This document shows, piece after piece, positions 25,470-33,983 of a stretch of 64,000 bases of DNA. The notes under the pieces are model-generated. The model was not told the DNA's origin, did no database searches, and saw only the letters and a program-made list of their open reading frames with translations. The stretch comes from JBQKLI01 sp012798975 (GTDB lineage Bacteria; Bacillota; Clostridia; Tissierellales; Peptoniphilaceae). The first letter of the stretch is position 1. Each line of letters starts with the position of its first letter. The position numbers and the translations under genes are program-made. The stretch lies in NCBI RefSeq assembly GCF_052116305.1, contig NZ_JBQKLI010000006.1, positions 1 through 64,000 on the forward strand, given 5' to 3'.

Positions 25470-26243
25470 TTATTTAATAAAATTATATCTTTTTACTTTC
25501 TTTTTTACATAGAGTATAAATAGGACCATAATGGCGATCGCAATGACTGCATTCCTAAAATAAATCATTTTATTAGCCGGATAGAAATAGAAGAGATCCA
25601 TTTTTTCATAGAATATTCCATTCATAATTTGAAAACTGTCTATAGTGTAAAGGATAAGGAATAGAATAAGAGGTGTAATATAGCCTTGAAAAAGAATACT
25701 AAGCCCCTTAAAAAAAACCAAACTTATTCCTATTGTGATAAACAGAAAAAGGATAAAAACAATAAAGTATTCTGTAAATGAAATCTCAGAGGTCAGTTTA
25801 AAAAAACTATAGTAAATACTCTCTTCCAAAAACCAATTTATTTTCTCCGAAAATAATATATTTCCAACAAAATACAATACCGCTGCAATTACTGCAGTTT
25901 GTCCTATAGAAAAAAGTAGTATTCTTAATAATTCTATTTTCCAATACTTTGTACGGCTTCCTATCTTAAGAACTCTAATTTCTCTCTCTTGGTACTTACT
26001 GATAAAAATATATTGTACAAAAAGAACCAGTATAATACCTGCACAAAAGTAAAAAGGCTGCATAAACTGAGCAAGAGCATCCGCTAGAGAAACTTCTGCA
26101 TTAATGCCGGGATATGTGCTGGATGTTCTTAGGAGTGAATAAAAAACATAGAAAACAAGAAGAAATTCCAGCAGAATAACGGCCCTTTTTGTTTGTATAA
26201 TGGATTCTTTTAATCCTGTTGCCGTTGGTTTCAAACATTTCAT
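25470..26243 (-). CDS. ABC transporter permease (six-helix, ABC-2-like), third permease of the operon
   Basis: A 257-residue membrane protein with about six hydrophobic segments (AVILLEFLLVFYVFYSLL; FYFCAGIILVLFVQYIFI; LLRILLFSIGQTAVIAAVLY; YFIVFILFLFITIGISLVFF; ITPLILFLILYTI; AVIAIAIMVLFILYV). The motif KYQEREIRVLKIGSR after helix 2 resembles the cytoplasmic coupling segment of ABC-2 permeases. It is four bases after the ATPase gene and is the last gene of the operon. Substrate unknown. Confidence 0.72.
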   Translation of the reverse strand: MKCLKPTATGLKESIIQTKRAVILLEFLLVFYVFYSLLRTSSTYPGINAEVSLADALAQFMQPFYFCAGIILVLFVQYIFISKYQEREIRVLKIGSRTKYWKIELLRILLFSIGQTAVIAAVLYFVGNILFSEKINWFLEESIYYSFFKLTSEISFTEYFIVFILFLFITIGISLVFFKGLSILFQGYITPLILFLILYTIDSFQIMNGIFYEKMDLFYFYPANKMIYFRNAVIAIAIMVLFILYVKKKVKRYNFIK

Positions 26244-26247
26244 AGCT

Positions 26248-26907
26248 CTACTCGCTTTTAATCTTTATAGATTCTTTTTTCTGGACGATCTCCCCAGCTT
26301 TTATCTCTATAATTTCATCGGACAGATATTCTAATTCTTCTTTTTCATGAGAAGCTATAATAATAAGCTTTCCTTTTTCTTTCTCTTCCAAAAGCATCTC
26401 TATGACAATTTTCTCGCTTCTTTCATCTAAACCATTCAAGGGTTCGTCTAATAAGATAATTTCCGGATCCTCCATAAGCGCCATTGCAATACCAAGCTTT
26501 TGACGCATTCCCAAAGAATATTTTTTAACTTTCTTATTATCTTCCGGATCTAGCAAAAGATCATTCATTATTTTTTTACAATCTGCTTCATGGATAACAT
26601 TTCTTATAGAAGCTATCATTTTTAAATTATCCAGCCCCGAAAACTCCCCTAGTAAACCTGGATTTTCTATTAAAACTCCAACACTCTCTGGAAAAGAAAT
26701 ATCTTTATGCAGTATTTTTTCATCTATCCTAACGGTTCCTTGTGTCGGTATTACAAGTCCAGCAAGGATTCGAAGAAGCATAGTTTTACCGCTTCCATTT
26801 TTACCCCTAAGAACATAAGTTTTTCCGCTAGTGAAACGGGCATTTATATCTGTTAAAATGCTTTTTTTATCTAATTCAAGATTTATATTTTCTAATAAAA
26901 TCTCCAT
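26248..26907 (-). CDS. ABC transporter ATP-binding protein
   Basis: A 219-residue ATPase with Walker A LRGKNGSGKTMLLRILAG at about 34-51, Q-loop region FPESVGVLIENPG, signature KYSLGMRQKLGIAMALMEDP, Walker B IILLDEPLNGLDE and H-loop IIASHEKEE. Closest in style to bacteriocin/lantibiotic-type export or immunity ATPases (LGMRQK signature). It is the only ATPase in the operon and lies between two permease genes (12 and 4 bases), so it presumably energises all three permeases. Confidence 0.9.
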   Translation of the reverse strand: MEILLENINLELDKKSILTDINARFTSGKTYVLRGKNGSGKTMLLRILAGLVIPTQGTVRIDEKILHKDISFPESVGVLIENPGLLGEFSGLDNLKMIASIRNVIHEADCKKIMNDLLLDPEDNKKVKKYSLGMRQKLGIAMALMEDPEIILLDEPLNGLDERSEKIVIEMLLEEKEKGKLIIIASHEKEELEYLSDEIIEIKAGEIVQKKESIKIKSE

Positions 26908-26919
26908 ATTTTCTCCTTA

Positions 26920-27693
26920 TCATAGTATATTTCGTTTTGTTATCTTTTTGTAGCCAAATAATATAAACAATATCCCCATAACGAGCAACATACTATAACG
27001 GGACCCTATTGTTAATAGCTCAGGGGAAGAAAATGCCCTTAAATACATCAGATTATTAACGATAAACAAGGGACTATTGATTAAAAGACCTAAAAAGGTA
27101 TAACACAGCATAATCATATAAGAAAATGCTGTCGAAAAATACAATCCCATAAACTTCGCCATTAGTTGATAAATAGATAAAGAGACGGGCCCCATAAGTA
27201 AAGTAATAATTCCGGGAAAAGAATAAAGATAACGAATATCGATTCCTGTTATATCCATATGCAGATCTATCGTAACTTTATAACTCACAACACCAAAGAA
27301 TATACTAAAAAATATAATAGTCGTCAGATGAATCAATAGTGCTCTAGCTGTCATTACAAAACTACTCTTCCATTCGACAGACCACCATCTTTTCCGAGAT
27401 TGTAAACGAGTGAAAATCTGTTCTCCTCTTTTTTCTAAATGGTCCTGAACAACTTTAACAGATTGATAAGCGCAGTATAGCTGAAACACAAGCCAATAGA
27501 TAGGTATCTCTCTGAAAAAAGAAGTGTATTGTCTCTCAAACTCTGGACACCCTCTCCAAAAATAAAGAAAATAGTCTATGGATGTCGGCTCGATTTTTGC
27601 ATCTTGGCAGATCGCATAAAAAGGAATTAGACCTGCCACTGTGATTATACTAATAAGAACTATCTCTATATACGTCATGTGTTCTGATTTCAT
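26920..27693 (-). CDS. Multi-pass membrane protein, probable ABC permease
   Basis: A 257-residue protein with about six hydrophobic helices (YIEIVLISIITVAGLIPFYA; IYWLVFQLYCAYQSV; ALLIHLTTIIFFSIFFGVVS; FPGIITLLMGPVSLSIYQLM; AFSYMIMLCYTFLGLLIN; SMLLVMGILFILFGY). The segment EQIFTRLQSRKRWWSVEW after the second helix is the usual positively charged coupling region of bacteriocin-type ABC permeases. Start after AAGGAAACAGCTT. Between a secreted or membrane-anchored gene and the ATPase gene. Confidence 0.65.
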   Translation of the reverse strand: MKSEHMTYIEIVLISIITVAGLIPFYAICQDAKIEPTSIDYFLYFWRGCPEFERQYTSFFREIPIYWLVFQLYCAYQSVKVVQDHLEKRGEQIFTRLQSRKRWWSVEWKSSFVMTARALLIHLTTIIFFSIFFGVVSYKVTIDLHMDITGIDIRYLYSFPGIITLLMGPVSLSIYQLMAKFMGLYFSTAFSYMIMLCYTFLGLLINSPLFIVNNLMYLRAFSSPELLTIGSRYSMLLVMGILFILFGYKKITKRNIL

Positions 27694-27715
27694 AAGCTGT
27701 TTCCTTTATCGCTAA

Positions 27716-28345
27716 TTATTGGGTTTTATCCTCGATGGGTTTTAAATGAATCACTCTATTTATATTCATACTTTCAGTATTATCTGGAGAAAAGGAAACA
27801 CTGGAAAATAAATCATTCTTGAACTTTTTAAAATCATCTCTTTGTATCAAATAAGCGATTTCCAGCGGTGCTTCTTCTTTTGCTGATAGATTGTTAATCA
27901 ACATATTTGGATTTTGAAGTCCTCTGCCTTTTACAAACGTGTTTAATCCTATAAAATTCGGGTCTTTATTTTCTTTCATTGTATACAAATCCCCTAATGC
28001 TATCGTTCTAATAGAAGAGCTGTTGTTTACAAAAGAAAAATGCAGTATTAAAAAACCATATTTGTCTTTTAATACACCATCATCCTTTGCTATTACTTCA
28101 TCCGTTAAATACTCGTTCAGTTCTTCTTTACTAATATCAAAACCATTTAATTCTCTTTCAAGTGTTACAGATTCCAATACCGCCTCAACGTCTTCGTTCT
28201 GAATTTTTTCACCTATTGTATATATCGTTGAATCCTCATTCTTAAGCTCCGGTTCTTTCTGATTTATCCCTCTTTGATTCATGATTATATAGATTGCTAA
28301 TACAACAACTACACCTATTAATATATACCTATATTTATTTTTCAT
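27716..28345 (-). CDS. Membrane-anchored extracytoplasmic protein of unknown function
   Basis: About 209 residues. The start at 28345 (MKNKYRYIL) has AGAGGTTTGC upstream. One N-terminal hydrophobic helix (YILIGVVVVLAIYIIM) with no cleavage motif or lipobox suggests a signal anchor. The rest looks like an immunoglobulin-like beta domain of the DUF4352/DUF5028 style (GEKIQNEDVEAVLESVTLER; YGFLILHFSFVNNSSSIRTI). It resembles in plan the protein at 29254-29811, so the two may be distant paralogues. It lies between two permease genes and probably acts outside the membrane with the transporter. Function unknown. Confidence 0.62.
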   Translation of the reverse strand: MKNKYRYILIGVVVVLAIYIIMNQRGINQKEPELKNEDSTIYTIGEKIQNEDVEAVLESVTLERELNGFDISKEELNEYLTDEVIAKDDGVLKDKYGFLILHFSFVNNSSSIRTIALGDLYTMKENKDPNFIGLNTFVKGRGLQNPNMLINNLSAKEEAPLEIAYLIQRDDFKKFKNDLFSSVSFSPDNTESMNINRVIHLKPIEDKTQ

Positions 28346-28366
28346 AAGCAAACCTCTCACTATCAT

Positions 28367-29194
28367 TTATAAAGTACCTTTCCGAATCCACAACGGTATT
28401 GCCGATCCTGCAAACAAGAGAAAAAATATTCCAAGACTTATCCCTGGATGAAAATGCCCAAGAGGCGGCGAAAAATATTCTGAGGGCATAAGGGAATGAA
28501 ACCCTGTCATTTGAAAAATCAAATCTGCTGCTTTCCATATAAAAAAAGGAAATAAAACAACAAAATATTTTTTCGGCATAATACTATACGATATCATTCC
28601 CATTACAGCTAAATATCCGCCTAAAATTCCCCATTGAAATGAATTAAAGATCAGAAACAGCAGCGGCCTTTCAAAGAACAATCTTTGACCGAAGAATACA
28701 AGGGGAAGCTGTACTTCAGTCATTGCCGATTCCGGTGTCGGGGTGATAAAAGATGTTACGGTTGACTGAAGTACAATATTAAGAAGTACTGGAACAAAAA
28801 TTACTAGAAACGCTCCAAGAAAAGTGATGAAATACTTCCCTTTAATATAATCGCTTTTAGAAACTCTTGTACAAACAGCATTTTTAAATCCTGTTTCTTC
28901 GTCTTCCAACAAACTCGCGGAATGAGGTAGACTCGCTAGGATCGGAAGCAGAAGCAGGAACAAATAACGTGTTTTTGAATTAAGTTCCCCGCCTATCCAG
29001 CCTAGATAAATGGAAAGGGGCGACTCCATAACGATCGCTTCTCCTCTTTCCAACACTTCAGGATAACCATCGTCAATAAAAAGCCCATAATCCACAAACT
29101 GTGCTATGCAAATAATCAGTGATATCCCAAAAGCAATCCAGAACCCTTTTCCACGAACCATCCTATTCCATTCTAATTTAATAATTTTTTTCAT
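28367..29194 (-). CDS. ABC transporter permease, first of the operon
   Basis: About 275 residues. The start at 29194 (MKKIIKLEWNRM) is preceded by GAGGAGTTGTGT; the longer frame has none. Opens with the MKKIIKLEWNRMVRGKGFWI motif common to ABC-2 permease subunits of bacteriocin systems. Six hydrophobic stretches follow (FWIAFGISLIICIAQFV; YLFLLLLPILASLPHSASL; FLGAFLVIFVPVLLNIVL; LLFLIFNSFQWGILGGYLAV; KYFVVLFPFFIWKAADLIF; ISLGIFFLLFAGSAIPLWI). The large outer loop after helix 1 is unusual. Partner of the ATPase at 26248. Confidence 0.75.
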   Translation of the reverse strand: MKKIIKLEWNRMVRGKGFWIAFGISLIICIAQFVDYGLFIDDGYPEVLERGEAIVMESPLSIYLGWIGGELNSKTRYLFLLLLPILASLPHSASLLEDEETGFKNAVCTRVSKSDYIKGKYFITFLGAFLVIFVPVLLNIVLQSTVTSFITPTPESAMTEVQLPLVFFGQRLFFERPLLFLIFNSFQWGILGGYLAVMGMISYSIMPKKYFVVLFPFFIWKAADLIFQMTGFHSLMPSEYFSPPLGHFHPGISLGIFFLLFAGSAIPLWIRKGTL

Positions 29195-29253
29195 ACACAA
29201 CTCCTCACTCATTAGAAGAAAAGACCCTAACAAGATAAGCTAGGATCTCTTTT

Positions 29254-29811
29254 TTATGGAAAATATCGAATTCTAGAATATGTGGGATAGTAAGATACTG
29301 TCAAATAATGGGGTCCTTTTTCAAATTCTTCCTTAAGAGAATCTGGAATATAATGATCCCAGTACTCCCCAGCAACATACAAATCTTTCTTTTCACCCGG
29401 CTGAATAATTCGAGAAGATAATAGTTCAAGATCCTTTTGATCAGGTTTCTTTTCAAAAACCATTCCCCGGATAATAGAGTTTATGCTGCCTTTCCATGAT
29501 ACTCGAAAATAATAGAGATCAGGACTTTCAGAAGTTCTCCCTCGATTCTCCACCTCAAAATTCATCATGATACCACGATATTTATGACCACTTTTCCCAT
29601 CGTCTCCAGAAATCGCCAAAACTTCTTCATTCGACAATAAAGTCATCTCTTTTCCCTTAATCCAAATATTTTTCGTATTATCTAAGTGAAACCACTCGCC
29701 GCTATCAAAAACTGCTTCCTTCGCTGGAGGAACTTCTATCTGTCTTTTTACCCCTAGGCTGATTAGAATAACAAAAGACAACAAGGCTATTCCAACTATT
29801 ATCTTTTTCAT
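29254..29811 (-). CDS. Exported protein of unknown function (DUF5028-like)
   Basis: A 185-residue protein with an N-terminal hydrophobic segment (MKKIIVGIALLSFVILISLG) and then a soluble, beta-rich domain (GIMMNFEVENRGRTSESPDL; LYVAGEYWDHYIPDSLKEEF; PHYLTVSYYPTYSRIRYFP). No lipobox. It follows the first operon gene by six bases and resembles the 27716-28345 protein in plan, but its sequence is distinct. Possible roles are immunity, sensing or assembly with the neighbouring transporter; no family function is known to me. Ribosome site weak. Confidence 0.6.
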   Translation of the reverse strand: MKKIIVGIALLSFVILISLGVKRQIEVPPAKEAVFDSGEWFHLDNTKNIWIKGKEMTLLSNEEVLAISGDDGKSGHKYRGIMMNFEVENRGRTSESPDLYYFRVSWKGSINSIIRGMVFEKKPDQKDLELLSSRIIQPGEKKDLYVAGEYWDHYIPDSLKEEFEKGPHYLTVSYYPTYSRIRYFP

Positions 29812-29817
29812 TATTCG

Positions 29818-30255
29818 TTAAATCCCAGGAATTCTATCGTAATTATCTGGGCTAAAATAACCCCATACTTTCCATCTTACTCCGCCAGGACCTTTTTCTA
29901 AACGAGGTAATGCTCTCGTGCCTAATTCAACATAATTTGAAAATATATTCGCTTGCCCTTCATTCAACCGATAATGATGCCTTTTACTTTTCATTATCCC
30001 ATCCCTTGTTCCATTATCTTGACGTATATCCACTAAGTAAAAACGATTTCCAGAGTTCTTAACATAACACCCTGAACGATCTCTCTTCGTCAAAGCCCAA
30101 GTAGAGGGGAATTTCACTGTCCTCTGCGCCTCATCGGAGTTAAATGTGAATTCAAAATACCGATCTGTATGATTGTTTGCAAGGGATACTTGATTCCATT
30201 GAGTAATTAAACCCATAGCGATAACTATTACAATAACTTTCAAAATCTTTTTCAT
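29818..30255 (-). CDS. Small secreted protein, DUF2712-like, leader gene of the ABC operon
   Basis: A 145-residue precursor with a clean signal peptide (MKKILKVIVIVIAMGLITQW then NQVSLANNH), leaving a basic, aromatic-rich mature domain of about 115 residues. The pattern YFEFTFNSDEAQRTVKFPST, FSNYVELGTRALPRLEKGPG and a C-terminal VWGYFSPDN resembles small secreted proteins (DUF2712-type, ending WSPDS) that precede ABC transporter genes in Bacillales and Clostridia. It has a good AAAGGAGCCTAGG site and heads a seven-gene unit. A secreted toxin, bacteriocin-like or signalling protein is possible; none is proven, and family assignment is tentative. Confidence 0.55.
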   Translation of the reverse strand: MKKILKVIVIVIAMGLITQWNQVSLANNHTDRYFEFTFNSDEAQRTVKFPSTWALTKRDRSGCYVKNSGNRFYLVDIRQDNGTRDGIMKSKRHHYRLNEGQANIFSNYVELGTRALPRLEKGPGGVRWKVWGYFSPDNYDRIPGI

Positions 30256-30324
30256 TCCTAGGCTCCTTTCTATACGATTTTACTTTTGGTTACTCTAATC
30301 CTTTTTTGACTCTATTCTCGTATT

Positions 30325-30353
30325 ATTATACTACCAAAAAAAAAAAAGATAAA
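30325..30353 (-). promoter_or_regulatory. Promoter of the secreted-protein/ABC operon with a T12 spacer run
   Basis: On the minus strand TATAAT (30325-30330) is preceded by exactly 17 bases, GGTAG plus twelve T residues (poly-A 30336-30347 on plus), and then TTTATC as a weak -35. The homopolymer would change the spacer length when copied with slippage, so promoter strength could vary between cells. Confidence 0.5.
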
Positions 30354-30462
30354 CTTTCTTTTCGCTCTCGCTCTTTTATATTGAAACATTTTAGATAGTA
30401 TTATTTAAGTTTTTATTTTCATAATCATTTAATTTCCTATGTATATTCTTTTTATTATTTAA

Positions 30463-30503
30463 AAAAAGAGCTGTCTTGATCTAAGTTCAAGACAGCTCTT
30501 TTT
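30463..30503. terminator. Terminator of the ctsR-mcsA-mcsB-clpC operon
   Basis: AAAAAGAGCTGTCTTGA and its exact complement (17-bp arms) around a 7-base loop, flanked by T-runs on both sides, 15 bases after clpC. Confidence 0.9.
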
Positions 30504-30517
30504 ATATTTAATTATTT

Positions 30518-32962
30518 TTATTCTTCAGAAGCTTCCTTTTCCTCAGCAACTTCTTCTACCGTAGTCTTTTTAAACTTCACTTTGTCTCTTGAAACAGATA
30601 TTGCAATACTGTCTTCCTTCGAAATATCTCCGCTTAGAATCGCTTCTGCCATTGCGTTTTCGATAGATGTACGGATCACTCTTTCTAAAGGTCTTGCGCC
30701 ATACTCTTTGCTGAATCCTGTCTTAGAAATGAAATTCAACAACTTGTTGTCGTATTCTGCTGTGATATCTACCTTTTCAAGTCTTTCGATCATTTCATCC
30801 AATAATAAAGCTGCAATTTTCTTCACATCTTTTTCGTTTAAGTTTTGGAAGATAATGATATCGTCGACTCTGTTTAAGAATTCAGGACGGAAGGTGTTTT
30901 TCAGTTCATCCAAGATGATTTCTTTATTTCTTTCATATTCTTCCTTTTCCACATCTTTGCTGGTATTAAATCCTAAGGATTTTGTTTTTTCTAAAGAGGT
31001 AGCTCCCACATTCGATGTCATGATAACTACTGTATTTTTAAAATCTACAGTTTTCCCTTGAGAGTCGGTAAGTCTTCCGTCATCGAGGATTTGAAGCATC
31101 ATATTAAACACATCGGGATGGGCTTTTTCGATCTCATCGAACAGCACTACAGAGTAGGGTTTTCTTCGAACCGCTTCTGTCAGCTGTCCGCCTTCGTCAT
31201 ATCCTACATATCCTGGAGGTGATCCGATCAATTTAGACACAGAATGTTTTTCCATATATTCACTCATGTCAATTCGGATCATACTCTCCTCATCTCCGAA
31301 AAGCTCTTCTGCCAAGGATTTCGCAAGATATGTTTTACCTACTCCAGTCGGTCCGACGAAGATAAAGGATCCGATAGGCTTTCCTTCTTCTTTTAAGCCG
31401 ACACGGGCTCTTTGAATCGCATGGGTAATTTCTTCTACTGCCGGATCTTGTCCGATGACTTTTTCTTTCAGATGTTCTCCAAGGTGAAGATACTTTTCGC
31501 TTTCTTCTTCTGTAAGTTTTGTCACAGGAACATTCGACCAGTCGGATACGATTTCTGCGATTTCTTCTTCTCCAACAATCATATTTTTCGTCTTTTTCTC
31601 TTTATCCCATTCTTCTTGAATGCCGGATAATTCGTCTTTTATCTTCTTGATTTCATCACGAATGACTGCTGCTTTTTCGAAATCCTGAGTCGCTACTGCC
31701 TGCTCTTTTTCCTCTACCTTTTTCTCAAGTGCGTCTTCCAGTTCTTTAATGTTTGGTGGTGAAATATAGAACTTCATTCTAACTCTTGAAGCTGCTTCAT
31801 CGATCAAGTCGATCGCTTTGTCTGGAAGAAAACGGTCTGGAAGGTAGCGGTGGGAAAGTTCTGCTGCAGCTGTTATCGCTTCGTCCATAATCATTACTTT
31901 GTGATGGACTTCATATTTGTCCCGAATCCCTTTTATGATTTTAATGGTATCTTCTACTGTAGGTTCTTCCACCATAATCGGCTGAAGGCGTCGTTCCATA
32001 GCTGCATCTTTTTCGATATTCTTACGGTATTCATCAATAGTAGTAGCACCGATCATTTGAATTTCGCCTTTCGCAAGAACCGGCTTTAAAATATTCGATG
32101 CATCCATCGCCCCTTCTGCTCCGCCGGCACCTACTATAGTGTGGAATTCATCGATAAATAGAACAACATTTTCTTGTTCGATCAGTTCTGTAATTGTATT
32201 TTTTAATCTTTCTTCGAAATCTCCTCTGTACTTTGTCCCAGCGAGCATTCCGGCAAGGTCTAAACTTACAAGTTCTTTATCCGCTATAATTTCCGGAACT
32301 TCCCCTTCTACAATTCTTTGGGCAAGTCCTTCTGCAATTGCTGTCTTTCCAACACCCGGTTCTCCGATAAGAACAGGGTTGTTCTTTCTTCTTCGTAGAA
32401 GGACTTGAATAATTCTTTCGATCTCGTCGTTTCTTCCGATAACAGGATCGATTTTTCCTTCTCTTGCAAGATCATTTAAATTTCTTGAATATTTTTCTAT
32501 AGTAGAATCTTCTTGTTTCATAGCACCCTTCTTATTTCCTTTATTTGTTGGCGAGGACAGCTGGTCTGCAATTTTCTTTTTATTGACCCCTGTCGTTTTC
32601 AGCATATAGGCAGAGAAAGATTCGTCATCCCGAAGCAAAGCTAACAATACATGGACACTTCCCACATACTGATCTCCTCTTTTCGCCGCTTCCTCCCGGC
32701 TGATTTCTAAAAGCCTTTTTACTCTAGGAGTAAAACCTGTGGGAGGTGTTTCGCTTTTTCCATAGCCGATACTGCTGATAATAATGGCCTTAAGATTTTC
32801 ATAATCCGCCCCTGCATTTAAAAGAGCCTGTGTTTCTGCATTATTCATTTTGAAAAAGGCAAGGAGAATATGCTCCGTTCCGATATAATCATGTTTCATC
32901 TTTAAACTTTCTCTAGCAGCCATTTTCAATAAATTATCTATAGTTCCGCTGTTATTATTCAA
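30518..32962 (-). CDS. clpC: ClpC ATPase, chaperone subunit of the ClpCP protease
   Basis: An 814-residue AAA+ unfoldase. N-terminal Clp repeats (residues 1-145), AAA1 with GEPGVGKTAIAEGLA near 202, a middle domain with UVR-like DFEKAAVIRDEIKKIK, AAA2 with GPTGVGKTYLAKSLAEELFG near 545, and the arginine-finger and sensor regions are present. Starts at TTG 32960-32962 with AAGGAGGAAATTTT upstream, inside the last codons of mcsB (8-base overlap). Receives arginine-phosphorylated proteins marked by McsB. Last gene of the CtsR-regulated operon. Confidence 0.96.
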   Translation of the reverse strand: MNNNSGTIDNLLKMAARESLKMKHDYIGTEHILLAFFKMNNAETQALLNAGADYENLKAIIISSIGYGKSETPPTGFTPRVKRLLEISREEAAKRGDQYVGSVHVLLALLRDDESFSAYMLKTTGVNKKKIADQLSSPTNKGNKKGAMKQEDSTIEKYSRNLNDLAREGKIDPVIGRNDEIERIIQVLLRRRKNNPVLIGEPGVGKTAIAEGLAQRIVEGEVPEIIADKELVSLDLAGMLAGTKYRGDFEERLKNTITELIEQENVVLFIDEFHTIVGAGGAEGAMDASNILKPVLAKGEIQMIGATTIDEYRKNIEKDAAMERRLQPIMVEEPTVEDTIKIIKGIRDKYEVHHKVMIMDEAITAAAELSHRYLPDRFLPDKAIDLIDEAASRVRMKFYISPPNIKELEDALEKKVEEKEQAVATQDFEKAAVIRDEIKKIKDELSGIQEEWDKEKKTKNMIVGEEEIAEIVSDWSNVPVTKLTEEESEKYLHLGEHLKEKVIGQDPAVEEITHAIQRARVGLKEEGKPIGSFIFVGPTGVGKTYLAKSLAEELFGDEESMIRIDMSEYMEKHSVSKLIGSPPGYVGYDEGGQLTEAVRRKPYSVVLFDEIEKAHPDVFNMMLQILDDGRLTDSQGKTVDFKNTVVIMTSNVGATSLEKTKSLGFNTSKDVEKEEYERNKEIILDELKNTFRPEFLNRVDDIIIFQNLNEKDVKKIAALLLDEMIERLEKVDITAEYDNKLLNFISKTGFSKEYGARPLERVIRTSIENAMAEAILSGDISKEDSIAISVSRDKVKFKKTTVEEVAEEKEASEE

Positions 32963-33983
32963 AAATTTCCTCCTTCTTGATAAAATCGCGGATCCAATCC
33001 GCTCTTATCACGTCTTCTTCTTTATAGCTTTTTAAATCGTATTTATAGTTGAGTACAGTATATTTCTGCACTTTTTTCATCATTTCATTCATCTGTTTAA
33101 AGCCAAGACCTTGGTACAGCCCTAAGTCTATTCCCATTCTTAAGTTGGATAGACATTCGAAAGCTTCCTCTTCCCCGATTTGTCTTGCATATTTTAAAAC
33201 ACCAAGGGAACGAAAGACTTTGTCTTTTATTTTTACTGGATGTTTTTCTAAAGTTCTCGCACGCACATTTCTTTCGTTCATTACGATTCGATGGGCAATA
33301 TTTTCTATTTTTTCTACCAGCATCTGTTCGCTGATTCCCAAGGTCTGCTGGTTTGAGATTTGGTAGAGGTCTCCGGAAGCCTTGCTTCCTTCTCCGTAGA
33401 ATCCTCTTACAGTAATACCCAATTTGTTTAAAGAATCCTGCAGTCCTTCCATATAATCAGCTTCCCTTAAAGCGGGAAGATGCACCATAATGGAAGCCCT
33501 CAAGCCTGTCCCTGCATTTGTCGGACAGGTTGTAAGGTATCCGTATTTATCATCGAAAGCAAAGTTGATCTTCTTCTCCAGCTGTTCTTCGATTTCCCTA
33601 GCCCGATTCAGATTTTCTCTTAAGGTAAAATCGTCGTTTAGTACCTGCAGGCGAAGATGATCTTCTTCGTTGATCAGAAGATTTACTTTCCGGTCTTTAT
33701 GAAGAAAGTAAGCGGAGATCTCCTTGTTTTTATTGAGTTCTGGGCTAACAAGATGGTCTTCCATAAGCATCCGTCTTCCGACACTGTTAACTTCGCTCAT
33801 GCGCTGAAAATCAAACTCCTTATCCGGATCTACCGACTCCATAGCATTTTGAAAAATTTCTATAATTTCCTTGGACTCTTCATCTTGAAGGAGATGGGGA
33901 AATCGGTGGTCTTTTATATTTCTCGCAAGTCGCACCCTTGTACTAATCACGATATCTTCGTAGTCTTTTATATCATCTTTCAT
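32955..33983 (-). CDS. mcsB: Protein arginine kinase McsB
   Basis: About 342 residues of the ATP:guanido phosphotransferase family. McsB phosphorylates arginine in CtsR and damaged proteins for ClpCP degradation. The substrate loop DIVISTRVRLARNIKDHRFP, the catalytic TCPTNAGTGLRASIMVHLP with its cysteine, and the C-terminal nucleotide loop RNVRARTLEKHPVKIKDKVF are seen. ATG at 33983 chosen; a GTG at 33995 in the same frame has an AAGG close upstream and could be the start instead. Overlaps both mcsA and clpC, so translation is coupled. It is shorter at the N-terminus than Bacillus McsB. Confidence 0.93.
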   Translation of the reverse strand: MKDDIKDYEDIVISTRVRLARNIKDHRFPHLLQDEESKEIIEIFQNAMESVDPDKEFDFQRMSEVNSVGRRMLMEDHLVSPELNKNKEISAYFLHKDRKVNLLINEEDHLRLQVLNDDFTLRENLNRAREIEEQLEKKINFAFDDKYGYLTTCPTNAGTGLRASIMVHLPALREADYMEGLQDSLNKLGITVRGFYGEGSKASGDLYQISNQQTLGISEQMLVEKIENIAHRIVMNERNVRARTLEKHPVKIKDKVFRSLGVLKYARQIGEEEAFECLSNLRMGIDLGLYQGLGFKQMNEMMKKVQKYTVLNYKYDLKSYKEEDVIRADWIRDFIKKEEIFE

